Assembly: GCF_020733635.1 (NCBI RefSeq)
Contig: NZ_JAJFZL010000001.1
Span: forward strand, 2,294,001 to 2,358,000
Source: Nocardia spumae
GTDB lineage: Bacteria; Actinomycetota; Actinomycetes; Mycobacteriales; Mycobacteriaceae
Reading direction: 5' to 3'
Length of the DNA: 64,000 bases
Numbering within the stretch: the stretch's first letter is position 1; each line of letters starts with the position of its first letter. The notes under the pieces are model-generated. The model was not told where the DNA came from. It searched no databases and saw only the letters and a list, made by a program, of their open reading frames with translations. Both the position numbers and the translations under genes were made by a program. Shown here piece by piece: positions 25,524-34,081 of this stretch.

Positions 25524-25775
25524 TCAGACTCGTCCCTCCCGCGCTTCGACCGCTCGTTTCGCTTCCGCCAAACCCGTTCCCGGGACCAGCTCCCGGTAGA
25601 TCTTTATCGCCTGGATTTTCTTTCCCCGCGACAGCAGCGCGTCGATTTCGCCGTAGTCGAGCGCGGGGTAGCCGGGCAGCGCCGCCGAATCCGGTATCCC
25701 GAGGTGCGCGAGAATGAGATCGAGTTTGTGCTCGAGGCGGTCCATGCGGCGCTCGAGCGAGTTGTTTCCGAACAT
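25524..25775 (-). CDS. Small protein with ribosomal L7/L12 C-terminal-like domain
   Basis: An 83-residue protein. Residues about 1-25 are a helix with heptad-like Leu/Ile ([17 protein letters not shown]). Residues 45-80 ([20 protein letters not shown] and [10 protein letters not shown]) match the helix-turn-helix of the bL12 C-terminal domain, KIxxIKxxRxxTGLGLxEAKxxVE. In ribosomes this domain recruits translation factors and binds ClpS-like partners. Here it is an orphan between serA and leuB. It lacks the L12 stalk-binding N-terminal domain, so it is not the ribosomal protein itself. It may dimerise through the N-terminal helix. Confidence 0.72.
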   Translation of the reverse strand: MFGNNSLERRMDRLEHKLDLILAHLGIPDSAALPGYPALDYGEIDALLSRGKKIQAIKIYRELVPGTGLAEAKRAVEAREGRV

Positions 25776-25908
25776 TCCCCGAAATTACCGCCGCGCCGGA
25801 TCGATCGCCTCGTCTCACCTGCTGGGAGACGTTCGCCCTGGTGACGGGGGCCGCGGCGGCGCCCGCTATCGTGGCGGCGACCCCCATTCCGAACGGAGCT
25901 TTGTTGTC

Positions 25909-26916
25909 ATGAAACTTGCTGTCATCCCGGGCGACGGTATCGGTCCCGAGGTCATCGCCGAGGCGCTCAAGGTGCTCGACGTGGTGGTCCCGGGCGTGGA
26001 GAAAACCGAATACGACCTGGGTGCCAAGCGGTTCCATGCCACCGGTGAGATTCTCCCGGACAATGTGCTGCCCGAACTCAAGCAGCACGATGCCATCCTG
26101 CTCGGTGCCATCGGCGACCCGTCGGTGCAGTCCGGCCTGCTCGAGCGGGGGCTGCTGCTGCGCACCCGGTTCGAACTGGATCACCACGTCAATCTGCGCC
26201 CGTCGAAGCTGTATCCGGGCGTCACCAGCCCGCTGGCCGGCAACCCGGATATCGACTTCGTGGTCGTGCGCGAGGGCACCGAGGGGCCGTACACCGGCAC
26301 CGGCGGCGCCATCCGCGTGAACACCCCGCACGAGGTCGCCACCGAGGTCTCCACCAACACCCGCTTCGGTATCGAGCGTGTCGTGCGCTACGCGTTCGAG
26401 ACCGCTCGCCGGCGACGCAAGCACCTGACGCTGGTGCACAAGAACAACGTGCTGGCCTTCGCCGGATCGCTGTGGAAGCGCACCGTGGACGAGGTCGGTG
26501 CGGAATACCCGGATATCGAGACCGCGTACCAGCACATCGACGCCGCGACCATCCACATGGTCACCGATCCGGGCCGCTTCGACGTGATCGTCACCGACAA
26601 CCTGTTCGGCGACATCATCACGGATCTGGCCGCCGCGGTATCCGGTGGGATCGGCTTGGCCGCCTCGGGCAATATCGACGCGTCCGGCACCAACCCGAGC
26701 ATGTTCGAACCCGTGCACGGCAGCGCCCCCGATATCGCCGGTCAGTCCAAGGCGGACCCCACCGCCGCGATCCTGTCGGTCTCGTTGCTGCTGAACCACC
26801 TCGGCAACACCGAGGAAGCCGCCCGCATCGAGGCGGCCGTCGCCAAGGATCTCGCCGCCCGCACCGGCACCGCCTCCACCGTGGAGATCGGTGACCGGAT
26901 CGCCGCCGCGGTCTGA
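25909..26916 (+). CDS. leuB: 3-isopropylmalate dehydrogenase
   Basis: A 335-residue beta-decarboxylating dehydrogenase of leucine synthesis. It oxidises 3-isopropylmalate with NAD+. Motifs are [12 protein letters not shown] at the start, [15 protein letters not shown], the metal-binding [13 protein letters not shown] and [12 protein letters not shown], which selects NAD. The length is of the short actinobacterial type. The ATG at 25909 ([10 protein letters not shown]) is chosen over the upstream open frame. leuC and leuD lie 7 kb further on, so the leucine genes are split, as in mycobacteria. Confidence 0.96.
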   Translation: MKLAVIPGDGIGPEVIAEALKVLDVVVPGVEKTEYDLGAKRFHATGEILPDNVLPELKQHDAILLGAIGDPSVQSGLLERGLLLRTRFELDHHVNLRPSKLYPGVTSPLAGNPDIDFVVVREGTEGPYTGTGGAIRVNTPHEVATEVSTNTRFGIERVVRYAFETARRRRKHLTLVHKNNVLAFAGSLWKRTVDEVGAEYPDIETAYQHIDAATIHMVTDPGRFDVIVTDNLFGDIITDLAAAVSGGIGLAASGNIDASGTNPSMFEPVHGSAPDIAGQSKADPTAAILSVSLLLNHLGNTEEAARIEAAVAKDLAARTGTASTVEIGDRIAAAV

Positions 26917-26928
26917 TCTCACGTCGAT

Positions 26929-26960
26929 CCCCTGTCGCGCATCGGACTGTGCGACAGGGG
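26929..26960 (+). terminator. Terminator after leuB
   Basis: CCCCTGTCGC (26929-26938) and GCGACAGGGG (26951-26960) form a perfect 10-bp stem with a 12-nt loop, 13 nt after the leuB stop. It is followed by ATTCG. Confidence 0.65.
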
Positions 26961-26999
26961 ATTCGCCTGTCGGCCGCGATACCGCTGGTGATGTGAGGG

Positions 27000-27341
27000 T
27001 GGGCACCGGAATGCCCGACCTCCTTCTCATTCCGCGAGAGCTCGCTCGCGCCGCAGTGCTCGATGAGCCGACCGAGCTGATCTCGGGCGCCGAGTCGTTA
27101 CTCGCCGTGGAGGTCGTCATTCCGGGTAGTGGAAGGGAACCGACAGAACGGGCGCGCGAAGTCCGGAGTGCGCCGCCCTCGGAATCCCGCGGTATCGGAT
27201 CCGAGTGCACGGGGCGATGCCGGCCGCCGATGGACATCGGTGGGGACCGGCATGGGGGAGGGCGCGGTATTCAGTGCGGATATCGAGGCGGACAAGGTGT
27301 TTCGCGTCGAGTTCGATCCCGCCTCGCCGATCGAGCTCTGA
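27000..27341 (+). pseudogene. Uma2-family (DUF820) endonuclease-like remnant
   Basis: The frame reads VGTGMPDLLLIPRELARAAV, then LAVEVVIPGSG, which are the central strand and the VEVxSPGSG motif of Uma2 (PD-(D/E)XK-fold) proteins. The continuation GEGAVFSADIEADKVFRVEF and DPASPIEL then stop is in another frame and resembles the family C-terminus. The N-terminal quarter is missing and the middle is out of frame. It is the only content I can see in the 606-base gap between leuB and the next gene, apart from the leuB terminator. Confidence 0.5.
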
Positions 27342-27522
27342 TCCGGCGCGTCGGTCAGGTCACCGAAAGCTGTTGCCTGCCCTCGGTTTCCGGGATCGCC
27401 GTGATGGAAAGTGGTGTGTTCGCAGGAGTTCGACGTAGCACCACGGTGACTATCCGTGGCCGGAACGACACGGTCGCCGTGCCCTCCGTTCCAGAGGGCA
27501 CGGCGACCGCGAGTCCCGCTGA

Positions 27523-28077
27523 TCAGTTGCCGCTGAGCAGCCGGAAGAAGGTGGCGTTGATCTCGCCGCTGTTCGGGCTGCCGATGGCGCCACCGATGAC
27601 GGCGCCGACGGCGCAACCCGGGATGACGAAGAACCAGAAGCCGAGCAGGCAGCCGATGATGGCGCCGACCGCGCCACCGTTCTGCACACCCCAGACCCAC
27701 TCGTTGACGAGCTGGTTGGCGGTGTCGGTGAAGGCGACCTGCTTGAGGTTCAGGGTCTGACCGTCGTTGCTGACGGTGGCCGCGACCGGAACGGCGGTGC
27801 CGTGCGAGGTGAGCGGAAACGACTCCACGACCTTGCCGGCGGCGTCGGTGATATCGATCGCGTGGGTGGCGTCGTTGGCGACGAAGTGGCCGGAGGGCAG
27901 CGTCGCGGTCACCGAGTGCGCGGCGGCATCGGTCGTGGTGGTGACCTGCTCGGCGGCGGGCTGCGGCTGCGGGGCGGCCGGTCCGGCGTTGGCCGTGCTC
28001 ACGCCGATGACCAGGGCACCGGCGGTGATAGCGGCGACGGCCATGCTGCGACCGAGAGTTTGTATCGAGAGTGACAC
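27523..28077 (-). CDS. Secreted protein with Gly-rich hydrophobic C-terminal segment
   Basis: A 184-residue exported protein. A signal peptide (MAVAAITAGALVIGV) is probably cleaved after STANA. A beta-rich domain follows (about 40-120), with ATLPSGHFVANDATHAIDIT and DAAGKVVESFPL, resembling a family of Nocardia exported proteins (perhaps DUF8020). Then comes a glycine-zipper-like hydrophobic hairpin (GAVGAIIGCLLGFWFF and PGCAVGAVIGGAIGSP) with two Cys residues. It may be anchored in or span a membrane. GTG at 28077 has GAAGGA 6 nt upstream. Function is unknown. Confidence 0.72.
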   Translation of the reverse strand: MSLSIQTLGRSMAVAAITAGALVIGVSTANAGPAAPQPQPAAEQVTTTTDAAAHSVTATLPSGHFVANDATHAIDITDAAGKVVESFPLTSHGTAVPVAATVSNDGQTLNLKQVAFTDTANQLVNEWVWGVQNGGAVGAIIGCLLGFWFFVIPGCAVGAVIGGAIGSPNSGEINATFFRLLSGN

Positions 28078-28207
28078 AGTCAATCCTTCATCAGATTTAA
28101 GTGTTGAGCGAGGTGATGGTACGCATTTCGCACCCTATGGCATCAACCTTTTGCGCGATGCCACCCGCATCCCACCGATGACACGACCCCTGTGAACCGA
28201 CCGTCGT

Positions 28208-28233
28208 GATATCGGTCGGATGCCGCCGATATC
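28208..28233. promoter_or_regulatory. Inverted repeat between MFS gene and secreted-protein gene
   Basis: GATATCGG (28208-28215) and CCGATATC (28226-28233) are exact complements 10 nt apart. The element lies 131 nt upstream of the secreted-protein start and 107 nt after the MFS stop. It could be an operator or an MFS terminator; the A/T-rich arms favour an operator. Confidence 0.35.
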
Positions 28234-28339
28234 GCACGGTTGCGCCCCACCTGTATCGAAAACTATTGCCTGGATCCGATTTTCGCAATGGCGTCGACAT
28301 GATTTCGGGGAATGCGCGCGCTGGTGGGTGCTCGGTTCC

Positions 28340-29512
28340 TCAGTTCCGGCGCAGCGGTACCAGGGGTACCGCGGCCGCCGCGATCACCGCGGCCACCAGG
28401 TAGGTGGCCGGGAAACCCGCCGCGGTGATCAGCGCCCCGAAAACCGGTGCGACAGCGGCCGACGCCAGGTTCTGGCCGGTGTTCTGGATGCCCAGTCCGC
28501 GACCGCTCCAGTACGGCCCCGCGATTTCGGCGACCGCGGTGAACGCCAGGCCGTTGTCGGCGACGGTGATGACCGAGGCCGCGAACAGGATCGGGATCGC
28601 CGCCCACCACCAGTGCAGCCACGCCGCCCCGGCCAGCGCGGCCATCGAGATCAATGCCGCGATCGCCACGGAGTGCAGCGGCCGCAACCGGCTACCGACC
28701 CGGTCGGACCAGATTCCGGCGCCGATGCGACCGGCCGCGCCCAGAATCTGCGTCGCGGTCACGATCGCGCCGGCCACCGGCAACGACAACCCGGCATCGC
28801 GATGCAGCCACAGCAGCGCGAAGGTCCACAGGGTGGCCTGGGGAATCACCAGCAGAACCGATACGGCGTGAATGCGCCACAGGGTGGAATCGCCCCGATA
28901 CGGATTGTTCCGGTGGACGTCGGCGCTCGCCGGCCGCGGTGGATCGATGATGCCGACCAGGCAGCCGATCGCCGCCAGTCCCGCCATCGCCGCCGGAACC
29001 AGGATCGCGGTGGAAAATCCGTGTGCCGCAGCGACAGCCGGAATCGACATGGCCGCGATCGCCACGCCCAGCGGCTGCGCGGTCTGCCGGATACCCATCG
29101 CCAGCCCGCGCTGATCGGCCGGGAACCAGCCCACGATGACCCGCCCGCTGGCGCCGTTGGTACTCGCGGCACCCATACCGGCGATGAACAGCAGCACACC
29201 CAGCACGCCGTAGTTCGTCACCGTCGCGGCAGCCACTCCCGCCACACACATCACCAGCGGCCCGGCGACCAGGATGGTGCGCTCACCGAATCGGTCGACC
29301 GCGTAGCCCCACGCGATCAGCGTGCAGACCAGGCCGACGGTCGGCATCGCGACCAGCAGACCCGCTGTGGCCAAGGGCATTCCGCGGTCGGTCAAGGCCG
29401 GCAGCAGAAAAGGTGTGCCGTGCACGATCACCGCGCTGGAGCTCTGCGCGAACACTCCGAGGGCGAGCATGATCCACCGCCGGGTCGAGTGCCGCTGCGC
29501 CACGGTGGTCAT
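28340..29512 (-). CDS. Major facilitator superfamily transporter
   Basis: A 390-residue membrane protein with 12 predicted helices in two halves and a central loop near 195-215. The loop between helices 2 and 3 has GYAVDRFGERTILVAGPL, the MFS motif A (G-x-x-x-D-R-x-G-x-R). The second half has GAGIWSDRVGSRLRPL, its repeat. The ATG at 29512 has GAGGTGAGGG upstream; the longer frame is rejected. A transporter lies at the same place between leuB and the FAH gene in mycobacteria. The substrate is unknown. Confidence 0.88.
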   Translation of the reverse strand: MTTVAQRHSTRRWIMLALGVFAQSSSAVIVHGTPFLLPALTDRGMPLATAGLLVAMPTVGLVCTLIAWGYAVDRFGERTILVAGPLVMCVAGVAAATVTNYGVLGVLLFIAGMGAASTNGASGRVIVGWFPADQRGLAMGIRQTAQPLGVAIAAMSIPAVAAAHGFSTAILVPAAMAGLAAIGCLVGIIDPPRPASADVHRNNPYRGDSTLWRIHAVSVLLVIPQATLWTFALLWLHRDAGLSLPVAGAIVTATQILGAAGRIGAGIWSDRVGSRLRPLHSVAIAALISMAALAGAAWLHWWWAAIPILFAASVITVADNGLAFTAVAEIAGPYWSGRGLGIQNTGQNLASAAVAPVFGALITAAGFPATYLVAAVIAAAAVPLVPLRRN

Positions 29513-29662
29513 TACCCTCACCTCAATCTCATATATTGGTATCACAGTCTTACTCTGTGAACACGCATCACCGTACACCCAGGGTGCGGGCGGAAATCAA
29601 CCACGTATTCGTCACATCGTGTGGTTGCAGACCGGGTGGTCGGACGCATTCGGGCAGGTGGA

Positions 29663-29668
29663 TACACT
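29663..29668 (+). promoter_or_regulatory. -10 box of a likely leaderless promoter (FAH gene)
   Basis: TACACT ends 7 nt before the ATG at 29676, so transcription would start at or next to the start codon. No Shine-Dalgarno is present. This fits the leaderless transcripts common in mycobacteria and relatives. Confidence 0.5.
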
Positions 29669-29675
29669 GATCGCC

Positions 29676-30449
29676 ATGCGTCTAGGTCGTGTTGCCAGCC
29701 CCGATGGGGTCGCGTTCGTGAGTATCGAAACCGATGGTTCCGACGAGATCGCTCGTGAAATCGCCGAGCATCCGTTCGGTACCCCGACATTCACCGGCCG
29801 AACCTGGCCGTTGGCCGATGTGCGACTGCTGGCTCCCATTCTGGCCAGCAAGGTGGTCTGCGTCGGCAAGAACTACGCCGCCCACGCCGCGGAAATGGGC
29901 GGTCCGGCCCCGGAGGATCCGGTGATCTTCCTCAAGCCCAACACCGCCATCGTCGGTCCGAACCTTCCGATTCTGTTGCCGCCCAGTTCGTCTCAGGTGG
30001 ACTACGAGGGTGAGCTGGCGGTGGTGATCGGGCGTCCGTGCAAGGATGTGCCGGCCGCGCGGGCCGCCGACGTCATCCTGGGCTACACCGTCGCCAACGA
30101 TGTCACCGCGCGTGATCAGCAGCGCCACGACGGTCAGTGGACGCGGGGCAAGGGATACGACACCTTCTGCCCGCTGGGTCCGTGGATCGAGACCGAACTC
30201 GATCCGAGCGATCTCGAGATCACCACCGAACTCGACGGCGAGGTACGCCAGCGCAGCCGGACTTCACTTCTGCTGCACGATATTCCGAAGGTGATCGAAT
30301 GGGTCACCACGGTAATGACTCTGCTGCCAGGTGATGTCATTCTCACCGGAACGCCCGAAGGTGTAGGACCGATGGTCGATGGGCAAACCGTATCCGTGAC
30401 GGTTCAGGGCATCGGCACCCTCACCAATCCCGTTGCCGCAAAACGTTGA
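29676..30449 (+). CDS. Fumarylacetoacetate hydrolase (FAH) family protein
   Basis: A 257-residue FAH-fold enzyme. It has [29 protein letters not shown], the metal-binding [12 protein letters not shown] (Glu-x-Glu), [14 protein letters not shown] and [12 protein letters not shown]. Such proteins are hydrolases, isomerases or decarboxylases of 2-oxo-acid-type substrates such as 2-hydroxyhepta-2,4-dienedioate. The exact substrate is not clear. The gene next to gltX keeps the mycobacterial order. The start at 29676 is chosen because MRLGRVA matches the family and a -10 box lies just before it. Confidence 0.9.
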   Translation: MRLGRVASPDGVAFVSIETDGSDEIAREIAEHPFGTPTFTGRTWPLADVRLLAPILASKVVCVGKNYAAHAAEMGGPAPEDPVIFLKPNTAIVGPNLPILLPPSSSQVDYEGELAVVIGRPCKDVPAARAADVILGYTVANDVTARDQQRHDGQWTRGKGYDTFCPLGPWIETELDPSDLEITTELDGEVRQRSRTSLLLHDIPKVIEWVTTVMTLLPGDVILTGTPEGVGPMVDGQTVSVTVQGIGTLTNPVAAKR

Positions 30450-30463
30450 TCGAGAGAAGGAAT

Positions 30464-31921
30464 ATGACTGACGTACGGGTCCGCTTCTGCCCGTCACCGA
30501 CCGGCACACCGCATGTCGGCCTGATCCGGACCGCACTGTTCAACTGGGCGTTCGCTCGACACCACGGCGGCACCTTCGTCTTCCGTATCGAAGATACCGA
30601 TGCCGCACGCGATTCCGAGGAATCCTACAGTGCGATTCTGGATGCGCTGCGCTGGCTGGGACTCACCTGGGACGAGGGTCCCGAGGTCGGCGGTCCCTAC
30701 GGGCCGTATCGCCAATCGCTGCGCCGGGACCTTCATCTCGATGTCGTGCAGCGGTTGCTGGCGGCCGGTGAGGCGTACGAATCCTTCTCCACCCCAGAGG
30801 AAGTCGAGGCCCGTCATCGCGCAGCGGGACGTGACCCGAAGCTCGGTTACGACAACTTCGACCGCGATCTGACGCCGGAGCAGATCGCGGCCTACAAGGC
30901 CGAGGGGCGCCCGGCGGTGGTGCGGTTGCGCATGCCCGCCGAGGATCTGGTCTGGAACGATCTGGTGCGTGGTGAGATCACCGCCAAGGCCGGGACGGTG
31001 CCGGATTTCGCGCTCACCCGTGGTACCGGCGATCCGCTCTATACGCTGGTCAATCCCGTCGACGACGCGATGATGAAAATCACTCACGTGTTGCGCGGTG
31101 AGGATCTGTTGTCGTCCACTCCGCGGCAGCTGGCGTTGTATGCCGCATTGCGGCGGATCGGCATCGCCGAGTTCACCCCGGAGTTCGGGCATCTGCCGTT
31201 CGTGATGGGGCAGGGCAACAAGAAGTTGTCGAAACGTGATCCGGAGTCGAATCTGTTCGTTCACCGGGAGCGCGGATTCATTCCTGAAGGTTTGCTGAAT
31301 TACCTGGCTTTGCTCGGATGGAGCCTCGCCGAGGACCGCGACGTCTTCTCCATGGCGGAGATGGTGGAGGCCTTCGACATATCGAAAGTAAATTCGAATC
31401 CGGCCCGTTTCGACCAGAAGAAGGCCGATGCGATCAACGCCGAACACATTCGTTTGCTGGAGGCCGGGGATTTCGCCCGACGGTTGCGGGAGTTCCTCAC
31501 CGCGCAGGGACACATCGGTGCGGAAGTGGATGACCGAGTTTTCACCGCCGCCGCCGAGTTGGTGCAGACGCGGATCGTCGTCCTCGGTGATGCCTGGGAT
31601 CTATTGAAGTTTCTGTTCGTTCCGGCCGAGGAGTTCGCGGTGGACGAGGCCGCGGCACAAAAGAATCTGGGCCCCGACGCGGCGCCGGTCGTCCAGGCCG
31701 CGATCGATGCGCTCGACGGTGTTTCGGAATGGACTCCGGGCGCGCTCGAGGAAGCGCTGAAAAAGGCTCTGGTGGACGATTTGGGGCTCAAACCGCGTAA
31801 GGCCTTCGGGCCGGTCCGGGTGGCGGTCACCGGTTCGCACATCAGCCCGCCGCTGTACGAATCGCTGGAACTGCTGGGCCGTGAGGTGACCATGCGGCGG
31901 CTGCGAGCCGCACTGGCGTGA
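30464..31921 (+). CDS. gltX: Glutamyl-tRNA synthetase
   Basis: A 485-residue class I aminoacyl-tRNA synthetase charging tRNA-Glu (and often tRNA-Gln in bacteria that use transamidation). It has the HIGH-equivalent [10 protein letters not shown] at residues 10-19 and the KMSKS-equivalent [12 protein letters not shown] near 255, plus [19 protein letters not shown]. The ATG at 30464 has GAGAAGGA upstream, 14 nt after the FAH gene, so the two are probably co-transcribed. The tRNA-Gln and tRNA-Glu genes follow directly. A separate glutaminyl-tRNA synthetase is not in this window. Confidence 0.96.
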   Translation: MTDVRVRFCPSPTGTPHVGLIRTALFNWAFARHHGGTFVFRIEDTDAARDSEESYSAILDALRWLGLTWDEGPEVGGPYGPYRQSLRRDLHLDVVQRLLAAGEAYESFSTPEEVEARHRAAGRDPKLGYDNFDRDLTPEQIAAYKAEGRPAVVRLRMPAEDLVWNDLVRGEITAKAGTVPDFALTRGTGDPLYTLVNPVDDAMMKITHVLRGEDLLSSTPRQLALYAALRRIGIAEFTPEFGHLPFVMGQGNKKLSKRDPESNLFVHRERGFIPEGLLNYLALLGWSLAEDRDVFSMAEMVEAFDISKVNSNPARFDQKKADAINAEHIRLLEAGDFARRLREFLTAQGHIGAEVDDRVFTAAAELVQTRIVVLGDAWDLLKFLFVPAEEFAVDEAAAQKNLGPDAAPVVQAAIDALDGVSEWTPGALEEALKKALVDDLGLKPRKAFGPVRVAVTGSHISPPLYESLELLGREVTMRRLRAALA

Positions 31922-31929
31922 GCCGGCGC

Positions 31930-31971
31930 GGCGACCGGCGGCGGACGCCCGCCGCCGCCGTCCCGGTCGCC
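31930..31971 (+). terminator. Terminator after gltX
   Basis: GGCGACCGG (31930-31938) and CCGGTCGCC (31963-31971) form the outer stem, and GGCGG/CCGCC runs form an inner one. It begins 9 nt after the gltX stop. Confidence 0.6.
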
Positions 31972-32108
31972 GCCACGCTCTTCTCATCGCGCATTTTGTG
32001 GCTCTGACCAGCCGATTTGTATAAATCGGGTAGGGGTTTGGTACTCTTCTTCTCGGCCCGGAACGAGGCCCTCAACCGCAAGGTGAAAGGGTCGAAAGCC
32101 CAGGTCAT

Positions 32109-32180
32109 TGGGGTATGGTGTAATTGGCAACACAGCTGATTCTGGTTCAGCCATTCTAGGTTCGAGTCCTGGTACCCCAG
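32109..32180 (+). tRNA. tRNA-Gln (anticodon CTG)
   Basis: A 72-nt cloverleaf. The acceptor is TGGGGTA/TACCCCA with discriminator G. The D stem is GTGT/ACAC. The anticodon stem is GCTGA/TCAGC around loop TTCTGGT, giving anticodon CTG. The T arm is CTAGG-TTCGAGT-CCTGG (the first pair is weaker). No CCA is encoded after the discriminator. Confidence 0.93.
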
Positions 32181-32322
32181 CGGAGAATGTTGATTCGCTT
32201 TCGTTCGGTCGAGACGGAACAGCATCCCCGGCGATTTGGTCGCCGGGTCTCGGCCGGTTAAGCTTGCCGAGCCTCCTCGATCGAAAGATCTGCGGAGATC
32301 TCCCTTCGGGGAAATGTCCTCT

Positions 32323-32395
32323 GGCCCCGTCGTCTAGCGGCCTAGGACGCCGCCCTCTCAAGGCGGTAGCGCGGGTTCAAATCCCGTCGGGGCTA
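32323..32395 (+). tRNA. tRNA-Glu (anticodon CTC)
   Basis: A 73-nt cloverleaf. The acceptor is GGCCCCG/CGGGGCT (one G-U pair) with discriminator A. The D arm is GTCTAGCGGCCTAGGAC. The anticodon stem is CCGCC/GGCGG around CTCTCAA, giving anticodon CTC. The T arm is CGGG-TTCAAAT-CCCG. CCA is not encoded. It lies 142 nt after tRNA-Gln. Confidence 0.94.
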
Positions 32396-32401
32396 CAGTC
32401 G

Positions 32402-32433
32402 AAAGCCCTCCAGTGCGAGCTGGAGGGCTTTTC
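32402..32433 (+). terminator. Intrinsic terminator after tRNA-Glu
   Basis: AAAGCCCTCCAG (32402-32413) pairs with CTGGAGGGCTTT (32420-32431), loop TGCGAG, followed by TCTCGTTTT. The A-rich left side and T-rich right side let it act on both strands, also ending the convergent gene at 32451. Confidence 0.88.
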
Positions 32434-32450
32434 TCGTTTTCGCAGGTCGG

Positions 32451-32951
32451 CTAGTCCTGAGCCGGCCAGGTCGACCCGCCCGCCGGCATGGCGGGCATGC
32501 CGAGCTTCCGGTGGTCCCAGCTGCGGATCCGCTCCGGCACCACGCGGATCGCGACGCGCTTGTTCAGCATCGCCTCCACCATCGGCCGCAGTTCCTCGGT
32601 GTAGGGCCCGGTGTAGCGCTCCCAGACGCTGACGCCGACCTTGAACAGCGCCTCGGCGTCCTCGACGATCTCGGCCCGGCCCTCGATGGAGACACCGCGC
32701 AGCTGGTCGTAGGTGTCGCCCGCCTCGACCAGCACCGTGACCCGGGGATCGCGGCGCAGATTGACCGCCTTCTGCGACTTGCCCTTCGTCTCGAACCAGA
32801 TCTCGCCGTCCACCAGGCCGTACCACATCGCGGTCAGATGCGGCATCCCGTTCTTGCCCAGGCTCGCCAGGGTGATGATGCGACTTCTTTCGAGGAATTC
32901 GGTGATCTCCGTCTCGGACATCACGATCTGTGCGCGTTGGTTCACTCCCAT
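32451..32951 (-). CDS. PPOX-class F420-dependent enzyme (pyridoxamine 5'-phosphate oxidase fold)
   Basis: A 166-residue split-barrel protein. It has SRIITLASLGKNGMPHLTAM, WYGLVDGEIWFETKGKSQKA and NLRRDPRVTVLVEAGDTYDQ, the signatures of the PPOX class of F420/flavin-binding proteins. The C-terminal RIRSWDHRKLG is shared with the relative at 16321-16737. The reaction is unknown. A protein of this type lies between gltX and the leuC regulator in mycobacteria too. The ATG at 32951 is used; a second Met at residue 11 (MSETEI) is possible. Confidence 0.85.
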   Translation of the reverse strand: MGVNQRAQIVMSETEITEFLERSRIITLASLGKNGMPHLTAMWYGLVDGEIWFETKGKSQKAVNLRRDPRVTVLVEAGDTYDQLRGVSIEGRAEIVEDAEALFKVGVSVWERYTGPYTEELRPMVEAMLNKRVAIRVVPERIRSWDHRKLGMPAMPAGGSTWPAQD

Positions 32952-33006
32952 GCGGCCACGATACTTTACGGCGTATGGCTGGAATCACAGCTCGTGATCG
33001 GGGTGG

Positions 33007-33708
33007 TCAGAGCCGCTTGTGCAGGGCGTCGGCCGCGGCGACGAGATCAGCGGCCCAGCGCGCACCCGGCCGCCGGCCCATCCGATCGATCGGACCGGAT
33101 ACCGAGACGGCGGCGACGACGTCGGTGGCCGAATCCCGCACCGGAGCGGACACGCTGGCCACACCCGCGGAGCGTTCGGCGGCGCTCTGCGCCCAGCCGC
33201 GCCGGCGCACCTCCGCCAGGGCGCGCTCGCCGAAGACGGCATCGGCGAGGACCCCGCGCTGCAGATCCGGATCGGCCCAGGCGAGCAGTACTTTCGCGGC
33301 CGAACCGGCGGTCAGCGGCAGGCGGGCGCCGACCGGGACGGTATCGCGCAGGCCGGAGGTCGGTTCCAGTGCGGCCACGCAGATGCGCGAATGGCCGTCG
33401 AGCCGGTAGAGCTGCACACTCTCGCCGGTGATCTCGCGCAGGCGCGGCAGGATGATCGCCGCGGCGTCGAGCAGCGGATCCTCGGCCGCGGTGGCCAGTT
33501 CCGACAGCGCCGGTCCCGGCCGCCAGGAACCGGTGGCGTCGCGGGCGAGCATGCGGTGGGTCTCGAGGCCGACCGCCAGCCGGTGCGCGGTGGCCCGGGG
33601 CAGTCCGGTGCGCGCGCACAGCTCGTTGAGGCCACAGGGCTGTGCGGCCACCGCGTGCAGGACGGCCATGGCTTTGTCGAGCACCCCGATACCGCTATGC
33701 TGTCTCAT
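33007..33708 (-). CDS. ltbR: IclR-family regulator of leucine genes (LtbR/NdgR-like)
   Basis: A 233-residue IclR protein. The N-terminal winged helix (GLNELCARTGLPRATAHRLA, about 25-45) is followed by the effector domain with LPLTAGSAAKVLLAWAD and AVSVSGPIDRMG. It is divergent from leuC, exactly as LtbR (Corynebacterium) and NdgR (Streptomyces), which repress leuCD and related amino-acid genes. Its own start lies 15 nt from a TCTC-N7-GAGA element. The name rests on family and position. Confidence 0.85.
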   Translation of the reverse strand: MRQHSGIGVLDKAMAVLHAVAAQPCGLNELCARTGLPRATAHRLAVGLETHRMLARDATGSWRPGPALSELATAAEDPLLDAAAIILPRLREITGESVQLYRLDGHSRICVAALEPTSGLRDTVPVGARLPLTAGSAAKVLLAWADPDLQRGVLADAVFGERALAEVRRRGWAQSAAERSAGVASVSAPVRDSATDVVAAVSVSGPIDRMGRRPGARWAADLVAAADALHKRL

Positions 33709-33723
33709 AGAACGATATTAGCG

Positions 33724-33738
33724 TCTCGCATAGTGAGA
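33724..33738. promoter_or_regulatory. Candidate LtbR operator in the ltbR-leuC gap
   Basis: TCTC-GCATAGT-GAGA is a short inverted repeat 16 nt upstream of the regulator start. A related half site GTCTCATAG overlaps the regulator start codon (33702-33710). The arms are short, so this is a candidate based mainly on position. Confidence 0.4.
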
Positions 33739-34081
33739 TGCGCAAGTTCGAGTACGGCAACGGAAGATCGACAACTGAATCGCATCACACGGCCACGACC
33801 GTCCGATGGACCGGGCCTGCCCCGATCTCGGAGTCGTGAACACGCATCCAGCTCCCGCCTCGAGCACCGCACGGCCCGCGGAAGAGGCTCGAGGTGGGAA
33901 TCGTCCCGCTGATCGATGACGCGCCCGCACAGGCCCGCGTAAACCGATGCCGCGGGCGAGCGGGCCGGTGTCGTTCCCGGACTGTGATGCAACCGAGGCC
34001 CGACGCGATACGTGCCGGAGCACCTGGGCGGGCCGAAGACCCGCGACGGCGAAGCCGTCGCCATCAACACAGGAGGATGTC
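33739..34081 (+). other. Long leader/intergenic region before leuC
   Basis: There are 343 bases without a recognised gene. The most evident structure is GCGACGGC-GAA-GCCGTCGC (34043-34061), a perfect 8-bp hairpin just before the AGGAGG ribosome site (34071-34076). I see no run of Leu codons in a short ORF and no T-box sequence. The region may be a structured 5' leader or may just hold a distant promoter. Confidence 0.4.

Noticed and set aside
28220..29560. Plus-strand open frame of 446 codons opposite the MFS gene
   Set aside because: Arg/Gln/Asp-rich shadow of a membrane protein gene with clear MFS motifs.
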